64,000 nucleotides of DNA, taken from a virus. Every line of letters begins with the position of its first letter. Position 1 is the stretch's first letter. The notes beneath the pieces were generated by a model that saw only the letters and a program-made list of their open reading frames with translations, was not told where the DNA came from and ran no database searches. A program made the translations under genes and the position numbers. Shown one piece after another: positions 49,542-57,645 of this stretch. The DNA lies in the IMG/VR virus record IMGVR_UViG_3300037502_001442, positions 1-64,000 of that record; one strand, written 5' to 3'.

Positions 49542-50196
49542 CCCTTTTGCCGACCCGTTCAAGGACACTGGTTCCCTTTCCTCCCGTCTACATGGGTTCA
49601 TCGGCAGTGTAGGTTCACACGCATCTTCGCATCATGTCGAGCACTTCAAGGCTCGTGCCCAGCAGGTGGGAGGACAGGCGGCTCAGCAGGCTACACAACT
49701 GGGTGGACAGGCGGCTGATCGCGCCGTCGGATTCGCGGCTGACAACCCCGACACCATGGAGAGGGCTGGCGAGAAAATGGGAGAGCGCATTGGTCGTGCG
49801 GCTATCCCTGTCCCCTTTGTCGGAAAGAAGATCGGCGGAGCCGTCGGTCGTCGCGTCGGCCGTTCCCTGAGCGAGAGCGCACAGGCACGCACTGGTGGTG
49901 CTCCGCAAGGATCGCAACCGTTTGACAGTGCTGACCCGTTCGGCGGTGTGGACTTGTCGCGTAGCACGCACAGCGAGCCCAGCATGGCGTATGACCCCAG
50001 TGATCCGTTCGCTGGTAGCCCGTCTTCTCCGCAGGGCGGTTCTTCTGGTATGGGATACGACGCCAGTAGCGATCCGTTTGCTGGTTCCCAGCCCGCACAG
50101 CAGGAAGAGGCTCCCAAGAAGAAGATGTTTGGTCGCAAGAAGAAGGAAGCAGACGCTGGACAGCAGTGGACTGCCCCCGATGACCCGTTCGCGTAA
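49534..50196 (+). CDS. DPF-repeat protein with Gly/Ala-rich core (220 aa)
   Basis: GTG 49534 overlaps the upstream gene by 8 nt. The tripeptide DPF occurs six times: twice in the first ten residues, three times between about 130 and 190, and at the extreme C-terminus (DDPFA). Residues about 30-115 are Gln/Gly/Ala-rich, with a Gly-zipper-like, possibly membrane-associating segment (about 85-112). A basic KKKMFGRKKK lies near 198. Repeated short linear motifs suggest a multivalent binding partner. Confidence 0.65.
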   Translation: MSDPFADPFKDTGSLSSRLHGFIGSVGSHASSHHVEHFKARAQQVGGQAAQQATQLGGQAADRAVGFAADNPDTMERAGEKMGERIGRAAIPVPFVGKKIGGAVGRRVGRSLSESAQARTGGAPQGSQPFDSADPFGGVDLSRSTHSEPSMAYDPSDPFAGSPSSPQGGSSGMGYDASSDPFAGSQPAQQEEAPKKKMFGRKKKEADAGQQWTAPDDPFA

Positions 50197-50199
50197 GTA

Positions 50200-50508
50200 A
50201 TGCCTCAGTACCCCGCACGCCCTTGGCAGTCCCGACAGGAGATGCTCGTAGATCAAGCACTCCAGTCTGCCATCTCTGACCCTGAGACCATCAGGGCGAT
50301 TCGCCCTGTCGTGCCTCAGCAACTGTTCCCGCAGAACAGGGGAATGGCAAAGCAGGAGATGGGCGTTGCAGAAGTGCTCACCGTCGACCGACGCTTCCCG
50401 ACCTACCGTTCGTGGATTTCTGGCGCCCCTGTTATGTTCCGTAACGGCTTTATGGACGACAACTTCTCCAGTAGCAGTCGCTACTCCATGCAGGGGCTCT
50501 GGACCTGA
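50200..50508 (+). CDS. Unknown protein (102 aa)
   Basis: A small protein with Pro/Arg/Gln-rich sequence, ending in a Ser-rich segment and GLWT. It has no motif. ATG 50200 follows closely after the DPF-protein stop, and its own stop overlaps the next ATG. Confidence 0.55.
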   Translation: MPQYPARPWQSRQEMLVDQALQSAISDPETIRAIRPVVPQQLFPQNRGMAKQEMGVAEVLTVDRRFPTYRSWISGAPVMFRNGFMDDNFSSSSRYSMQGLWT

Positions 50509-51269
50509 TGGCCTCTCGTCGCGGTCAGGGCATTTGGACTGAGGGCCCCAACGTCCCCTTCACCACCTACAAGATGCCCGAGGTCAACAAGCCAGCGGTA
50601 GTCCCTCCCCCGAACGTCAACTCTGGTGCTACCCGTAACTATGGGAGTACTCCAGACAACTTAAACACTGTTTCTAGCAGGTACAGGCCGTATCGACCCC
50701 CTATTCGTCAGGCTTTGGCCTACCTATCCGAAGAGGTCGAGTATCTCGACCCTAACACTGGTCTCCTCTATCACGGACGCCCTCCGAGTGGTTCTAGGGG
50801 TACTTCGGGGCAACCTCCCGCTACCTCAGGCCCCTCATCTCGACTGGGTCAACGCTCAAACCCGTTGCCTTTCCCTAGTGGTTCTCCCGCTGGTTCTGCT
50901 GGTGCCCCAGCACCCCCGACCCCTGGTGGCGCCACGCAACCCACGTGGACTTCCATGCCCCCCGTTTCTGGGACACAATCCATGCCTGCCCCGCCGAAGA
51001 AGACCACCAAGACCAGTCCCTTTGGGCTACCCCCGCTGAAAGGGTCAGAGCAAGAAGACCCCTTTATCGCGCAGATCCGAGGGGCAGAGCCTAAGCCCCC
51101 CACCCAATGGGCTGGCCCCGAGGCCACGTCTGATGTTCTTGATCTTACAAAACCATATTCTCCGTCTAAAGCACGAGAGGTAACGGAGGATGCAATCCTT
51201 GGTTTTTTGAAACAAGGCGCCAAACAGGTTGGGCGCAGGCAGGGCTCCAAACGAGCCAAGAGCACCTGA
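50508..51269 (+). CDS. Unknown Pro/Ser-rich protein (253 aa)
   Basis: Residues about 90-170 are Pro/Gly/Ser/Ala-rich and disordered. A basic helix ends the protein (about 225-253, FLKQGAKQVGRRQGSKRAK). It contains SEQEDPFIAQ, one more DPF. The function is unknown. Confidence 0.6.
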   Translation: MASRRGQGIWTEGPNVPFTTYKMPEVNKPAVVPPPNVNSGATRNYGSTPDNLNTVSSRYRPYRPPIRQALAYLSEEVEYLDPNTGLLYHGRPPSGSRGTSGQPPATSGPSSRLGQRSNPLPFPSGSPAGSAGAPAPPTPGGATQPTWTSMPPVSGTQSMPAPPKKTTKTSPFGLPPLKGSEQEDPFIAQIRGAEPKPPTQWAGPEATSDVLDLTKPYSPSKAREVTEDAILGFLKQGAKQVGRRQGSKRAKST

Positions 51270-51275
51270 TACAAT
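51270..51275 (+). promoter_or_regulatory. -10 box for a likely leaderless gene
   Basis: TACAAT begins with the last bases of the upstream stop region and ends 6 bases before ATG 51282. The intervening AGGAAT is too close to act as a normal Shine-Dalgarno. No -35 is seen. Confidence 0.45.
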
Positions 51276-51281
51276 AGGAAT

Positions 51282-51488
51282 ATGGCAGTTAACGATTCTC
51301 GCTCAATGAACAACGACATGCGGCTCGGTTCCACCGACGGCAAGTTCAAGTGCCTGACCCCCGACCGTGGAGGCGATGTCGATCCGACTGCGGCCTACGC
51401 TCGTATGGAGGTCACCAAGGCAATGTTCCCGACTGGTGAGCAATACAGTTTCACTGATCGTCATCCCCTCGCGTCGAAAGGACTCTGA
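51282..51488 (+). CDS. Unknown small protein (68 aa)
   Basis: A polar protein with no recognised motif. Probably translated from a leaderless transcript from the -10 at 51270. It is followed 2 bases later by the next gene. Confidence 0.55.
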   Translation: MAVNDSRSMNNDMRLGSTDGKFKCLTPDRGGDVDPTAAYARMEVTKAMFPTGEQYSFTDRHPLASKGL

Positions 51489-51490
51489 GA

Positions 51491-51727
51491 ATGCCTAAGG
51501 GTAAAGACACCCGCCATCATCCCGACCGCAACGTGCACTTCGCTGGTGACCCGCTTCTCGCGGCCCAGATGCACTTGGTGGACGCCATCAACGCCCCCGT
51601 GCGTGCCCAGAACGACGACTTCCTTCGTCGCGTTGGTGCCATCATGGGAGGCATCTCCGTCGATAGCGACCCGACCCCGCCCCACGGGATTGAGCGCCCC
51701 GAACTTTCTGAAGAGGAGTACGACTGA
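51491..51727 (+). CDS. Unknown small protein (78 aa)
   Basis: It opens MPKGKDTRHH, like the 48357 protein. A short helix (about 18-48) and an acidic tail (ELSEEEYD) follow. It is unrecognised. Confidence 0.55.
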   Translation: MPKGKDTRHHPDRNVHFAGDPLLAAQMHLVDAINAPVRAQNDDFLRRVGAIMGGISVDSDPTPPHGIERPELSEEEYD

Positions 51728-51729
51728 TC

Positions 51730-52068
51730 ATGGCTACTAACCATCGCGGATACGAAATTCATCCTGGAACCGTCAACTACCGCAACACTCCGCGCTTCGC
51801 GGCGGCACTTCGTCGCACTATTGCAAACACCATGACTGAAAACTTTACTGACGACAGTCTTTATGGTGGCTACGTCGGGGATCATGCAAGCGAGGCGCGA
51901 AACTCCGAAAAAGTGCGTAACGCTGTTGAGGCAAGCATTCCCCTCGACTCCGTCCAGGAGACCATCAACTCGTATCGTAGAGATCGGGACAGGGGTTACC
52001 CCAGCATGGTGGATACGACCACCATGCACGGCGCCGCTCAATACAGGGGTCGGTATTTCCCCGCTTGA
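51730..52068 (+). CDS. Unknown protein (112 aa)
   Basis: A mixed, polar protein with Tyr/Arg-rich ends. It is the last gene of the unknown block, followed by a gap with a hairpin and a possible promoter. Confidence 0.55.
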   Translation: MATNHRGYEIHPGTVNYRNTPRFAAALRRTIANTMTENFTDDSLYGGYVGDHASEARNSEKVRNAVEASIPLDSVQETINSYRRDRDRGYPSMVDTTTMHGAAQYRGRYFPA

Positions 52069-52095
52069 TGACAAGCCCTCTACGAGGTTCTTAGT

Positions 52096-52120
52096 TATCA
52101 TGTGCTAGCCTACGGCTGGC
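52096..52120 (+). promoter_or_regulatory. -10 box and leader hairpin before the 52136 gene
   Basis: TATCAT (52096-52101) could start a transcript near 52108. A 7-bp hairpin GCTAGCC-TAC-GGCTGGC (52104-52120) lies just before the AAGGAG of the next gene. It may be a terminator for the upstream block instead, but has no T-run. Confidence 0.35.
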
Positions 52121-52135
52121 ACAAAGGAGCATAAA

Positions 52136-52603
52136 ATGGCTGAGACTGGATACGAGCGCCTGCTCGTCTGCAAGACCCATGGCGTCATGTACAAGATGCG
52201 CCCATACGACGGTCCCGCTGAGTATGATCAGGAACTCAGGGAACTCTGCGAGCGTCATAACGGGCAGGTCCCTGACCCCGACAACTGTCGTGCGATGATC
52301 TTTCGCACCGACCCCGAGACCGCCAAGAACCTTGACCTAGAGACTGCCCTCAAGGGCAAACTCAAGGAGCACGACATCGTCATCAAGGAGATGCGTGACG
52401 ACCTCAAGGTCGAGGCCCTCAAGTGCTACAACCGTCACAACCGCCCTCAGGGTGGTTGCTCCGACTGGTGCGACGAGTCCAAGACCATCGGTCGCAAGAC
52501 TGGCGTCCCCCCTGCTCACCGCCAGTACCTTTGCATGTACTGCCCCGTGGGCTCATGGGTCGCTGAGCAGGAGCGCATCCAGATGGGGATGTACAACGGA
52601 TGA
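52136..52603 (+). CDS. Unknown Cys-rich protein (155 aa)
   Basis: Cysteines occur at LVCKTHG (about 11), LCERH, NCRAM, KCYNRH, GCSDWCDE (about 107-111) and LCMYCPVG (about 132-135). His and Cys suggest one or two metal sites. AAGGAG precedes ATG 52136. Its stop overlaps the next start (ATGA). Confidence 0.65.
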   Translation: MAETGYERLLVCKTHGVMYKMRPYDGPAEYDQELRELCERHNGQVPDPDNCRAMIFRTDPETAKNLDLETALKGKLKEHDIVIKEMRDDLKVEALKCYNRHNRPQGGCSDWCDESKTIGRKTGVPPAHRQYLCMYCPVGSWVAEQERIQMGMYNG

Positions 52604-53076
52604 TCGTCATGTCGTTTGACGTTCTCGCCCACGACGGCGAGGACCTTGGGGCGCGTATGCCCACAGACGAGGGCAGGAAACTATGGAACATGATGTTCCC
52701 CATGTACGAGGGTCGCATCTGTGTTCTCGCCACAGGTCTGGACAAGAACAAAACACCTATACTTATGGAGTGGCTCAAGCGAGAGGGCTACAAGGCTGGA
52801 TCGATTGACCTAACCCATGAATCAACTACCGATGCCAAACTGGAGCGTGTACGTAGTCTCCAAGCAGGATACGGACGGATCGACTGGTTCGTCGACACCG
52901 ACCCGACTCTCGTCGCAAAAGTTATCCACGAAGGGATTGCCAGCCTCCTTGTCTCCATTCCTAGTTTCGCTAGACCCGAGTGGATCACCAAGCGAGATGT
53001 CAAAGGATGGGCAGACCTTACCGCTGAACTGGAACGCCAAGCCCTTGCCAAAGCCGAGCGAGAGTGGAAGGATTGA
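52600..53076 (+). CDS. Unknown protein, HAD/Toprim-like alternating fold (158 aa)
   Basis: The sequence alternates beta and alpha (MIVMSFDVL; GRICVLATGLDKN; YGRIDWFVDTDPTLV). DVL and DTDP acidic positions could form a phosphatase-like site, but the family is not certain. Coupled to the upstream gene by a 4-nt overlap. Confidence 0.6.
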   Translation: MIVMSFDVLAHDGEDLGARMPTDEGRKLWNMMFPMYEGRICVLATGLDKNKTPILMEWLKREGYKAGSIDLTHESTTDAKLERVRSLQAGYGRIDWFVDTDPTLVAKVIHEGIASLLVSIPSFARPEWITKRDVKGWADLTAELERQALAKAEREWKD

Positions 53077-53080
53077 GGGC

Positions 53081-53341
53081 ATGAGCGACTCAAACAACAC
53101 CCTGTTCCACTCCTTCGACGAATGGCTCGAATACGGCATGGACCAAGGCTGGTGCGGTCCCGCTGTGTGCGAGACCCACGACGGCCTTCCCCTGTCCTCC
53201 TCTGAAGAGGAAGAGTTCTTCGAGCAGGGCCTCGACCCCTGCATCCACGTCATCCGCCTCTACGAGGACTTCGAGACGAAGTTTGCGGTCGAGGAGAACC
53301 ACGCTCCTTCCCAGTGGAGGAAGCCGAACCGAGGCAAGTAG
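53081..53341 (+). CDS. Unknown acidic protein (86 aa)
   Basis: A very acidic centre (SSSEEEEFFEQGLD, about 39-52) and conserved-looking GWCGPAVCETHDG (about 23-35). This type of small acidic protein with a CxxHDG-like motif is common in actinophages. The function is unknown. ATG 53081 has TGAGGG upstream. Confidence 0.65.
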   Translation: MSDSNNTLFHSFDEWLEYGMDQGWCGPAVCETHDGLPLSSSEEEEFFEQGLDPCIHVIRLYEDFETKFAVEENHAPSQWRKPNRGK

Positions 53342-53344
53342 GCC

Positions 53345-54772
53345 ATGCGGGTCTTCTTCGGAGGGTCTGAGAAGGGCTCTTATCGGTCCATTCTCCTTAG
53401 CGCAGGGGTCACGAGGTTCGGCCTGAACCTGACCCACTTCCCCATCCCCAAGCGCAAGGAGTTGGACCTCGGGGCCCTGTACAAGGGTCATGAGTTGATC
53501 CTGTACACCTCCGAGGGGGACGAGGACGTCGCCAAGTACGACTCCTTCGTGCGGGAGCACATCGACCATTTGACCCATGTCATCGGTCGCCCCGACTACG
53601 ACGGGCAGTGGATGGAGGACAAGTACGTCCCTATCTGGAACGACGCCGAGGACCTAGAGAGGCTGGTCTGGCTGTGCCAGAAGCACGCCCGAGTCGCCAT
53701 CAGCGACAAGGCCATCAACGGCAAGAACGTGGCCCGCATCGGTCAGATCGGGATGCGCTGGGGCACCCAACTCATCGGCATGACCTCCAAGCCAGACCTC
53801 ATCGAGAGGATGCCTTGGGAGGCGGTCGTCGTGGGCTCGTGGTCCAGTTCGATCCGCTACGGCGAGACACAGGTCTGGGACGGGCACACCCTCCACAGGT
53901 ACCCCGCCCAGCAGAAGGAGAGCGCCCGTAGGCGTCACCGAGCCGACATCCAGAGGCTTGGGGTTGACTACGAGTCGGTCCTCAATGACGAGGTGAACGC
54001 CATCGCCCACCTCGCTGTTGAGTCATGGAAGGCGTGGGAGACCAAGAACTTTGGGGGCTATGACCCTATGAAAGACGACGACGAGATCGAGTTCGCAGAC
54101 CCCTCAGAGGGGTCAAACATTACTATTTCGGGGCAGGCACCTACTGCTCCAAGTGTGGCACGAGGGGTACCCAACATTACTAATAACCCCCTAGAGATTC
54201 GGCACCGAAACGACAAAACATTACTACCAGTGATGGGGGTCGAGCAGATCACCTCGTTCGGTTCGCAAAACGTTGATTCTGAAGGGGAATCTATTGAAGT
54301 TGACCCCGAGAGGGTGCCTGTAATCAGGTACAACGCGAACCCTTTGAGGCAGTGCAATCATTGCTATTTGGCGAGCCGTTGTCCGCAATTTCAAGAGAAC
54401 TCTGACTGTGCGTTTTCTTTGCCTGTCGAGATCAGGACCAAGGACCAACTCAACGCGGCCATGCGTGCGCTCGTCGAGATGCAGGTGGGCCGAGTCATGT
54501 TCGCCCGCTTCGCTGAGGAACTGGAGGGGCAGGGTCTGGACAGCACACTGTCGTCCGAGATGGATCGGTTCTTTGACATGATCGAGAAGATGCGGGACAT
54601 CTCAGACACCCGTGACACCGTTCGTTTCGAGGTTGAGGCCCGAGGGTCCAGCGGTGTCCTGTCCCGACTCTTCGGCGCCAAGGCTGGCGAGCAGGCTCGG
54701 CAACTGCCCAACGGCGGGATGAGCCCCGAAGCCACCGACGCCATGTACGCCGAGATCATCGACGAGGAGTAG
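53345..54772 (+). CDS. Unknown two-part protein with Cys cluster (475 aa)
   Basis: The N-terminal 230 residues look folded (MRVFFGGSEKGSYRSILLSA; WGTQLIGMTSKPDLIERMPW). They slightly recall TIM-barrel tRNA-modifying enzymes, but no catalytic motif is sure. Residues about 245-320 are a linker coded by AT-richer DNA with three AACATTACTA repeats. CNHC, C and C (about 340-359) form a possible metal site, and a helical C-terminal region follows. Confidence 0.65.
   Translation: MRVFFGGSEKGSYRSILLSAGVTRFGLNLTHFPIPKRKELDLGALYKGHELILYTSEGDEDVAKYDSFVREHIDHLTHVIGRPDYDGQWMEDKYVPIWNDAEDLERLVWLCQKHARVAISDKAINGKNVARIGQIGMRWGTQLIGMTSKPDLIERMPWEAVVVGSWSSSIRYGETQVWDGHTLHRYPAQQKESARRRHRADIQRLGVDYESVLNDEVNAIAHLAVESWKAWETKNFGGYDPMKDDDEIEFADPSEGSNITISGQAPTAPSVARGVPNITNNPLEIRHRNDKTLLPVMGVEQITSFGSQNVDSEGESIEVDPERVPVIRYNANPLRQCNHCYLASRCPQFQENSDCAFSLPVEIRTKDQLNAAMRALVEMQVGRVMFARFAEELEGQGLDSTLSSEMDRFFDMIEKMRDISDTRDTVRFEVEARGSSGVLSRLFGAKAGEQARQLPNGGMSPEATDAMYAEIIDEE
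54116..54226 (+). repeat. three direct copies of AACATTACTA
   Basis: Copies lie at 54116-54125, 54173-54182 and 54217-54226, inside an AT-richer part of the 53345 gene. The spacings (57 and 44) put the third copy in a different reading frame, so the repeat is kept at DNA level rather than protein level. Iteron-like or protein-binding sites are possible. Confidence 0.5.
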
Positions 54773-54782
54773 GTTCTATACG

Positions 54783-54812
54783 TTGACGCGGGGATACCCC
54801 TGTGGGTAAACT
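54783..54812 (+). promoter_or_regulatory. promoter TTGACG-18-TAAACT with operator-like palindrome
   Basis: A -35 TTGACG (54783-54788) and -10 TAAACT (54807-54812) are 18 bp apart. The palindrome GGGG-ATA-CCCC (54790-54800) lies between them. The expected start is at about 54819-54820, the ATG of the dehydratase gene, giving a leaderless mRNA. Confidence 0.65.
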
Positions 54813-54819
54813 CCGCGCC

Positions 54820-55845
54820 ATGTCTAAAACTGTCTTAGTTTCTGGTGGCTGTGGGTTCGCAGGGCACCACCTCGTCGAGCACCTTCTGGAGAACACCGAT
54901 TGGGAGATCGTCGTTCTGGACTCCCTGACCTATGCGGGCAGGGTCGACCGCCTCACCGACATGGTGGGCTACGACCCCAAGCGGGTCTCCATCCTCTGGC
55001 ATGACCTTCGGTCCCCCATCCCGAGCCATTTCCCCGACGTCAACTACATCCTCCACCTCGCGGCTGAGTCCCATGTGGAGCGCTCAATCACCAACCCCGT
55101 CCCGTTCGTGCACAACAACGTGATGGGCTCCACCCACATGGTGGACTGGGCCCGCAATCTGGACAATCTGGAGCACATCGTCCAAATCTCGACCGACGAG
55201 GTCTACGGACCCGCCCCCGAGGGTTACGCCCACCGAGAGTGGATCGACCCCATGATCCCCTCCAACCCGTACTCGGCCTCCAAGGTCGCTCAGGAGGCGG
55301 TCGCCATCTCGTACTGGCGCACCTTCGGTCTCCCACTCACCATCACGAACACGATGAACCTGTTCGGTGAGCGTCAGGACCTCGAGAAGTTCATTCCCAT
55401 GACCATCAAGGCAGTGGCTGAGGGCAGGCCCGTGCACCTCCACGCCAAGATCGTCGACGGTGAGCCCATCTTTTCCTCGCGCCATTGGCTCCACGCTCGT
55501 AACCACGCTGACGCTCTGCTGTGGATTCTGCGGGAGACCAAGCCGTTCCTTTACGGAGACCCCGCCAACCTGTCTGACCCGACCCCTCGACCCAACCGCT
55601 GGAACGTCTCTGGCGAGGAGATGGACGTGCGGGAGGTCGCCCTCCTCATCGGCTCCTTCTTCGGTAAGGAGACCGTGCCCTACACCTACGAGGACTACCA
55701 CACGAGCCGTCCAGGTCATGATCACCGCTATGCGCTGGACAACTCCAAGATCCTCTCCGCTGGCTGGCGCCCCCCGCTGACCATGGCGGATGCCCTTGAG
55801 AGGGCTGTCAAGTGGACCATGAACAACACGAAATGGATGCAGTGA
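54820..55845 (+). CDS. RmlB-like dTDP-glucose 4,6-dehydratase (SDR family)
   Basis: 341 aa from ATG 54820, chosen because it coincides with the predicted transcription start; GTG 54802 lies inside the promoter. GGCGFAGHH (about 8-16) binds NAD, QISTDEVYG (about 122-130) is the RmlB signature and YSASK (about 151-155) holds the catalytic Tyr/Lys. It acts on nucleotide sugars, perhaps for glycan or DNA/virion decoration. No partner sugar genes (RmlA/C/D) are seen here. Confidence 0.85.
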   Translation: MSKTVLVSGGCGFAGHHLVEHLLENTDWEIVVLDSLTYAGRVDRLTDMVGYDPKRVSILWHDLRSPIPSHFPDVNYILHLAAESHVERSITNPVPFVHNNVMGSTHMVDWARNLDNLEHIVQISTDEVYGPAPEGYAHREWIDPMIPSNPYSASKVAQEAVAISYWRTFGLPLTITNTMNLFGERQDLEKFIPMTIKAVAEGRPVHLHAKIVDGEPIFSSRHWLHARNHADALLWILRETKPFLYGDPANLSDPTPRPNRWNVSGEEMDVREVALLIGSFFGKETVPYTYEDYHTSRPGHDHRYALDNSKILSAGWRPPLTMADALERAVKWTMNNTKWMQ

Positions 55846-56060
55846 TGGTTGACCACAACGCTATGAAAGAGGCGATTGCTAACGCCACTCGACATGAGTA
55901 CTCCACCTTCTCGGTCGTTTCTCTGAAGGACGGCACCTACCTGATCGTCAAGGACAGCCGTAGTTTCGGGTGTGACTATGACGAGGTTGCCTCCACCACC
56001 AACGTCTACATGGCGCAGGACATCTGTCAATTGCTCAACATCAAGGAGGGCCTCAAGTGA
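55845..56060 (+). CDS. Unknown small protein (71 aa)
   Basis: ATG 55845 overlaps the dehydratase stop (TGATG); ATG 55863 is an alternative. The short alpha-beta peptide (FSVVSLKDGTYLIVKDS) has no known family. Its end overlaps the nucleotidase gene by 4 nt. Confidence 0.6.
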   Translation: MVDHNAMKEAIANATRHEYSTFSVVSLKDGTYLIVKDSRSFGCDYDEVASTTNVYMAQDICQLLNIKEGLK

Positions 56061-56677
56061 GAAGCAGAGTCATCACCGACGTTGCGATTGACCTCGATGG
56101 AGTCGTGTTTGACTTTGCTGAGTCTGCCACGTTCTATTTCTCTCGTCACCTGAACAAGTCCCTTCCGCGACCCACGACGTGGGAGTTCTACACCGACTGG
56201 GGTCTTGAGGCGTGGGAGTTCTACACGATGCTGGACGAGTTGACCGAGGAGCACGACATCTACGACTCGGGCGCCCCCCTGCAAAACACAATCGAGGGCT
56301 GGAACTCCCTTGTCACTCAGGGAGTGAACATCCACGTGATCACCCACAGGTCACCGAGGGCATACACCCAGACCTGTCGCTGGTTGGAGAGGTTCAACAT
56401 GTTGGCCGACAGCCTGCACTTCACTGGCAACAAGCCAGAGACCCTGCACGCCTGCGCCGTCGGTGGTGGGGCACTCGCGGCCATCGACGACAACATCCAC
56501 CAGTACGACGCCTACATCAAGAACGGCGTCAAGGCGTACTTGTACACCCAGCCGTGGAACTCCCGTGCCGTGAACGCTTCTCGTGTCTCGGACCTCATGG
56601 AGTTCGCTGAGGCCGTCCGTATCAACAACGACTTCTGGCACAACCCGCACGTACTCGACAATCTGGAGGTCTTCTGA
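56057..56677 (+). CDS. HAD-family 5'-nucleotidase-like phosphatase
   Basis: 206 aa. Motif I DLDGVVFDF (about 12-20), motif II VITHRS (about 94-99), a Lys/Gly region near 125 and motif IV AAIDDNIHQ (about 140-148). These match NT5C-like deoxynucleotidases and similar HAD phosphatases. It may reshape host nucleotide pools. GTG 56057 overlaps the preceding stop (GTGA). Confidence 0.8.
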   Translation: MRSRVITDVAIDLDGVVFDFAESATFYFSRHLNKSLPRPTTWEFYTDWGLEAWEFYTMLDELTEEHDIYDSGAPLQNTIEGWNSLVTQGVNIHVITHRSPRAYTQTCRWLERFNMLADSLHFTGNKPETLHACAVGGGALAAIDDNIHQYDAYIKNGVKAYLYTQPWNSRAVNASRVSDLMEFAEAVRINNDFWHNPHVLDNLEVF

Positions 56678-57018
56678 TGTCTGACAACTACCGTTCTGAG
56701 ATTCTGCGAGAGGCGATCATCCTCATCAACGGGGACAGGAACAACGACTACGGCGACCCCGTGGACGACTTCAGCACGACCGCTGAACTGTGGCAGACCT
56801 ACTTGTCCCGCACCATGGAGGCCCGTGGCGGTCTCAACATCAAGGCTCACGACATCGCCGTCATGATGATGCTTCTGAAAGTCGCCCGCATCTCGTGGAG
56901 CCCTGAGAAGCGGGACCACTGGGCAGACATCGCTGGCTACGACGGCTGTGGCTGGGACTGTGTCCAGAGGCAGGAAGAGGACATCGAAGACGACCCCGAG
57001 AGCGAAGGCTGGGCCTGA
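56677..57018 (+). CDS. DUF6378-like phage protein
   Basis: 113 aa. REAIILINGDRNNDYGDP (about 11-28) and AHDIAVMMMLLKVARI (about 57-72), then RDHWADIAGY, are the blocks of a widespread phage family I know as DUF6378. It is distantly MazG-like in shape, but its enzymatic role is unproven. Coupled by 1-nt overlaps on both sides. Confidence 0.78.
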   Translation: MSDNYRSEILREAIILINGDRNNDYGDPVDDFSTTAELWQTYLSRTMEARGGLNIKAHDIAVMMMLLKVARISWSPEKRDHWADIAGYDGCGWDCVQRQEEDIEDDPESEGWA

Positions 57019-57215
57019 TGGCTAGGCAGACGGTCACCGAACTCAGGGGCGAGATCGAGGCTCTCCAGAAGCAACTGGATGGCCTTCGCACCTATCTGGA
57101 AACCACCCTCGTGTCCACTCTTGAGATTCTGGACAAGGCCAACGAGTCAGTCGCGCACCAACTACGTGTTCTGAAGATCGAAACAGACAAGCCCCTCCCC
57201 GAGGACGACTTCTGA
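57018..57215 (+). CDS. Small coiled-coil protein (65 aa)
   Basis: One long helix with heptads (LRGEIEALQKQLDGLRTYLE, about 9-28) and an acidic end. Coupled to its neighbours. The function is unknown. Confidence 0.62.
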   Translation: MARQTVTELRGEIEALQKQLDGLRTYLETTLVSTLEILDKANESVAHQLRVLKIETDKPLPEDDF

Positions 57216-57216
57216 C

Positions 57217-57627
57217 ATGACCTATGACGAGGACTGGCGACAGGATGCCCTGTGCCTCGGCAAGAATCAAGACATCTGGTACCCACCTCTGGAGTCGCAG
57301 TCTCCCGAGCAGTACTACGCCGTTGGTCGTGAGATTTGTCGCGCATGCCCCGTGTGGGAACTTTGCTTAGCCGATTCTCGTGGAGAGAAGTACGGCATGT
57401 GGGCAGGTCTCACTCCCCGTGACAGACAGGGTGCATTTGAAAATCGAGAGACGCACCTCAAGATGCACGGTTGGTTGAGATACCGACAAGGATGTCGTTG
57501 TGAGGTCTGTACCAAGTCGCACTGGAGTAATACGACAGGTGTAAAGGTTGATCTTTCCCTTATTCCAGACGCTTTGGAGCCCTTAGAAGACATCGACTCT
57601 CTTAGGTATGGACTGCTAGGGCCGTAA
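57217..57627 (+). CDS. WhiB-family regulator with extra GCRC motif
   Basis: 136 aa. The four Fe-S ligands are Cys13, Cys41, Cys44 and Cys50 (ICRACPVWELC), followed by the YGMWAGLT beta-turn (59-66). After this comes HGWLRYRQGCRCEVC (84-98), an additional Cys-rich motif. WhiB proteins exist only in actinobacteria and their phages, so this fixes the host group. It may redirect host sigma factor activity. Confidence 0.92.
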   Translation: MTYDEDWRQDALCLGKNQDIWYPPLESQSPEQYYAVGREICRACPVWELCLADSRGEKYGMWAGLTPRDRQGAFENRETHLKMHGWLRYRQGCRCEVCTKSHWSNTTGVKVDLSLIPDALEPLEDIDSLRYGLLGP

Positions 57628-57632
57628 CCCCG

Positions 57633-57638
57633 TATACT
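57633..57638 (+). promoter_or_regulatory. -10 box TATACT facing a hairpin
   Basis: TATACT lies 7 bases before the first base of the long hairpin at 57646. If used, it would make an RNA beginning with the hairpin. The -35 (GGACTG at about 57610) is weak. Confidence 0.4.
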
Positions 57639-57645
57639 GGTAACC

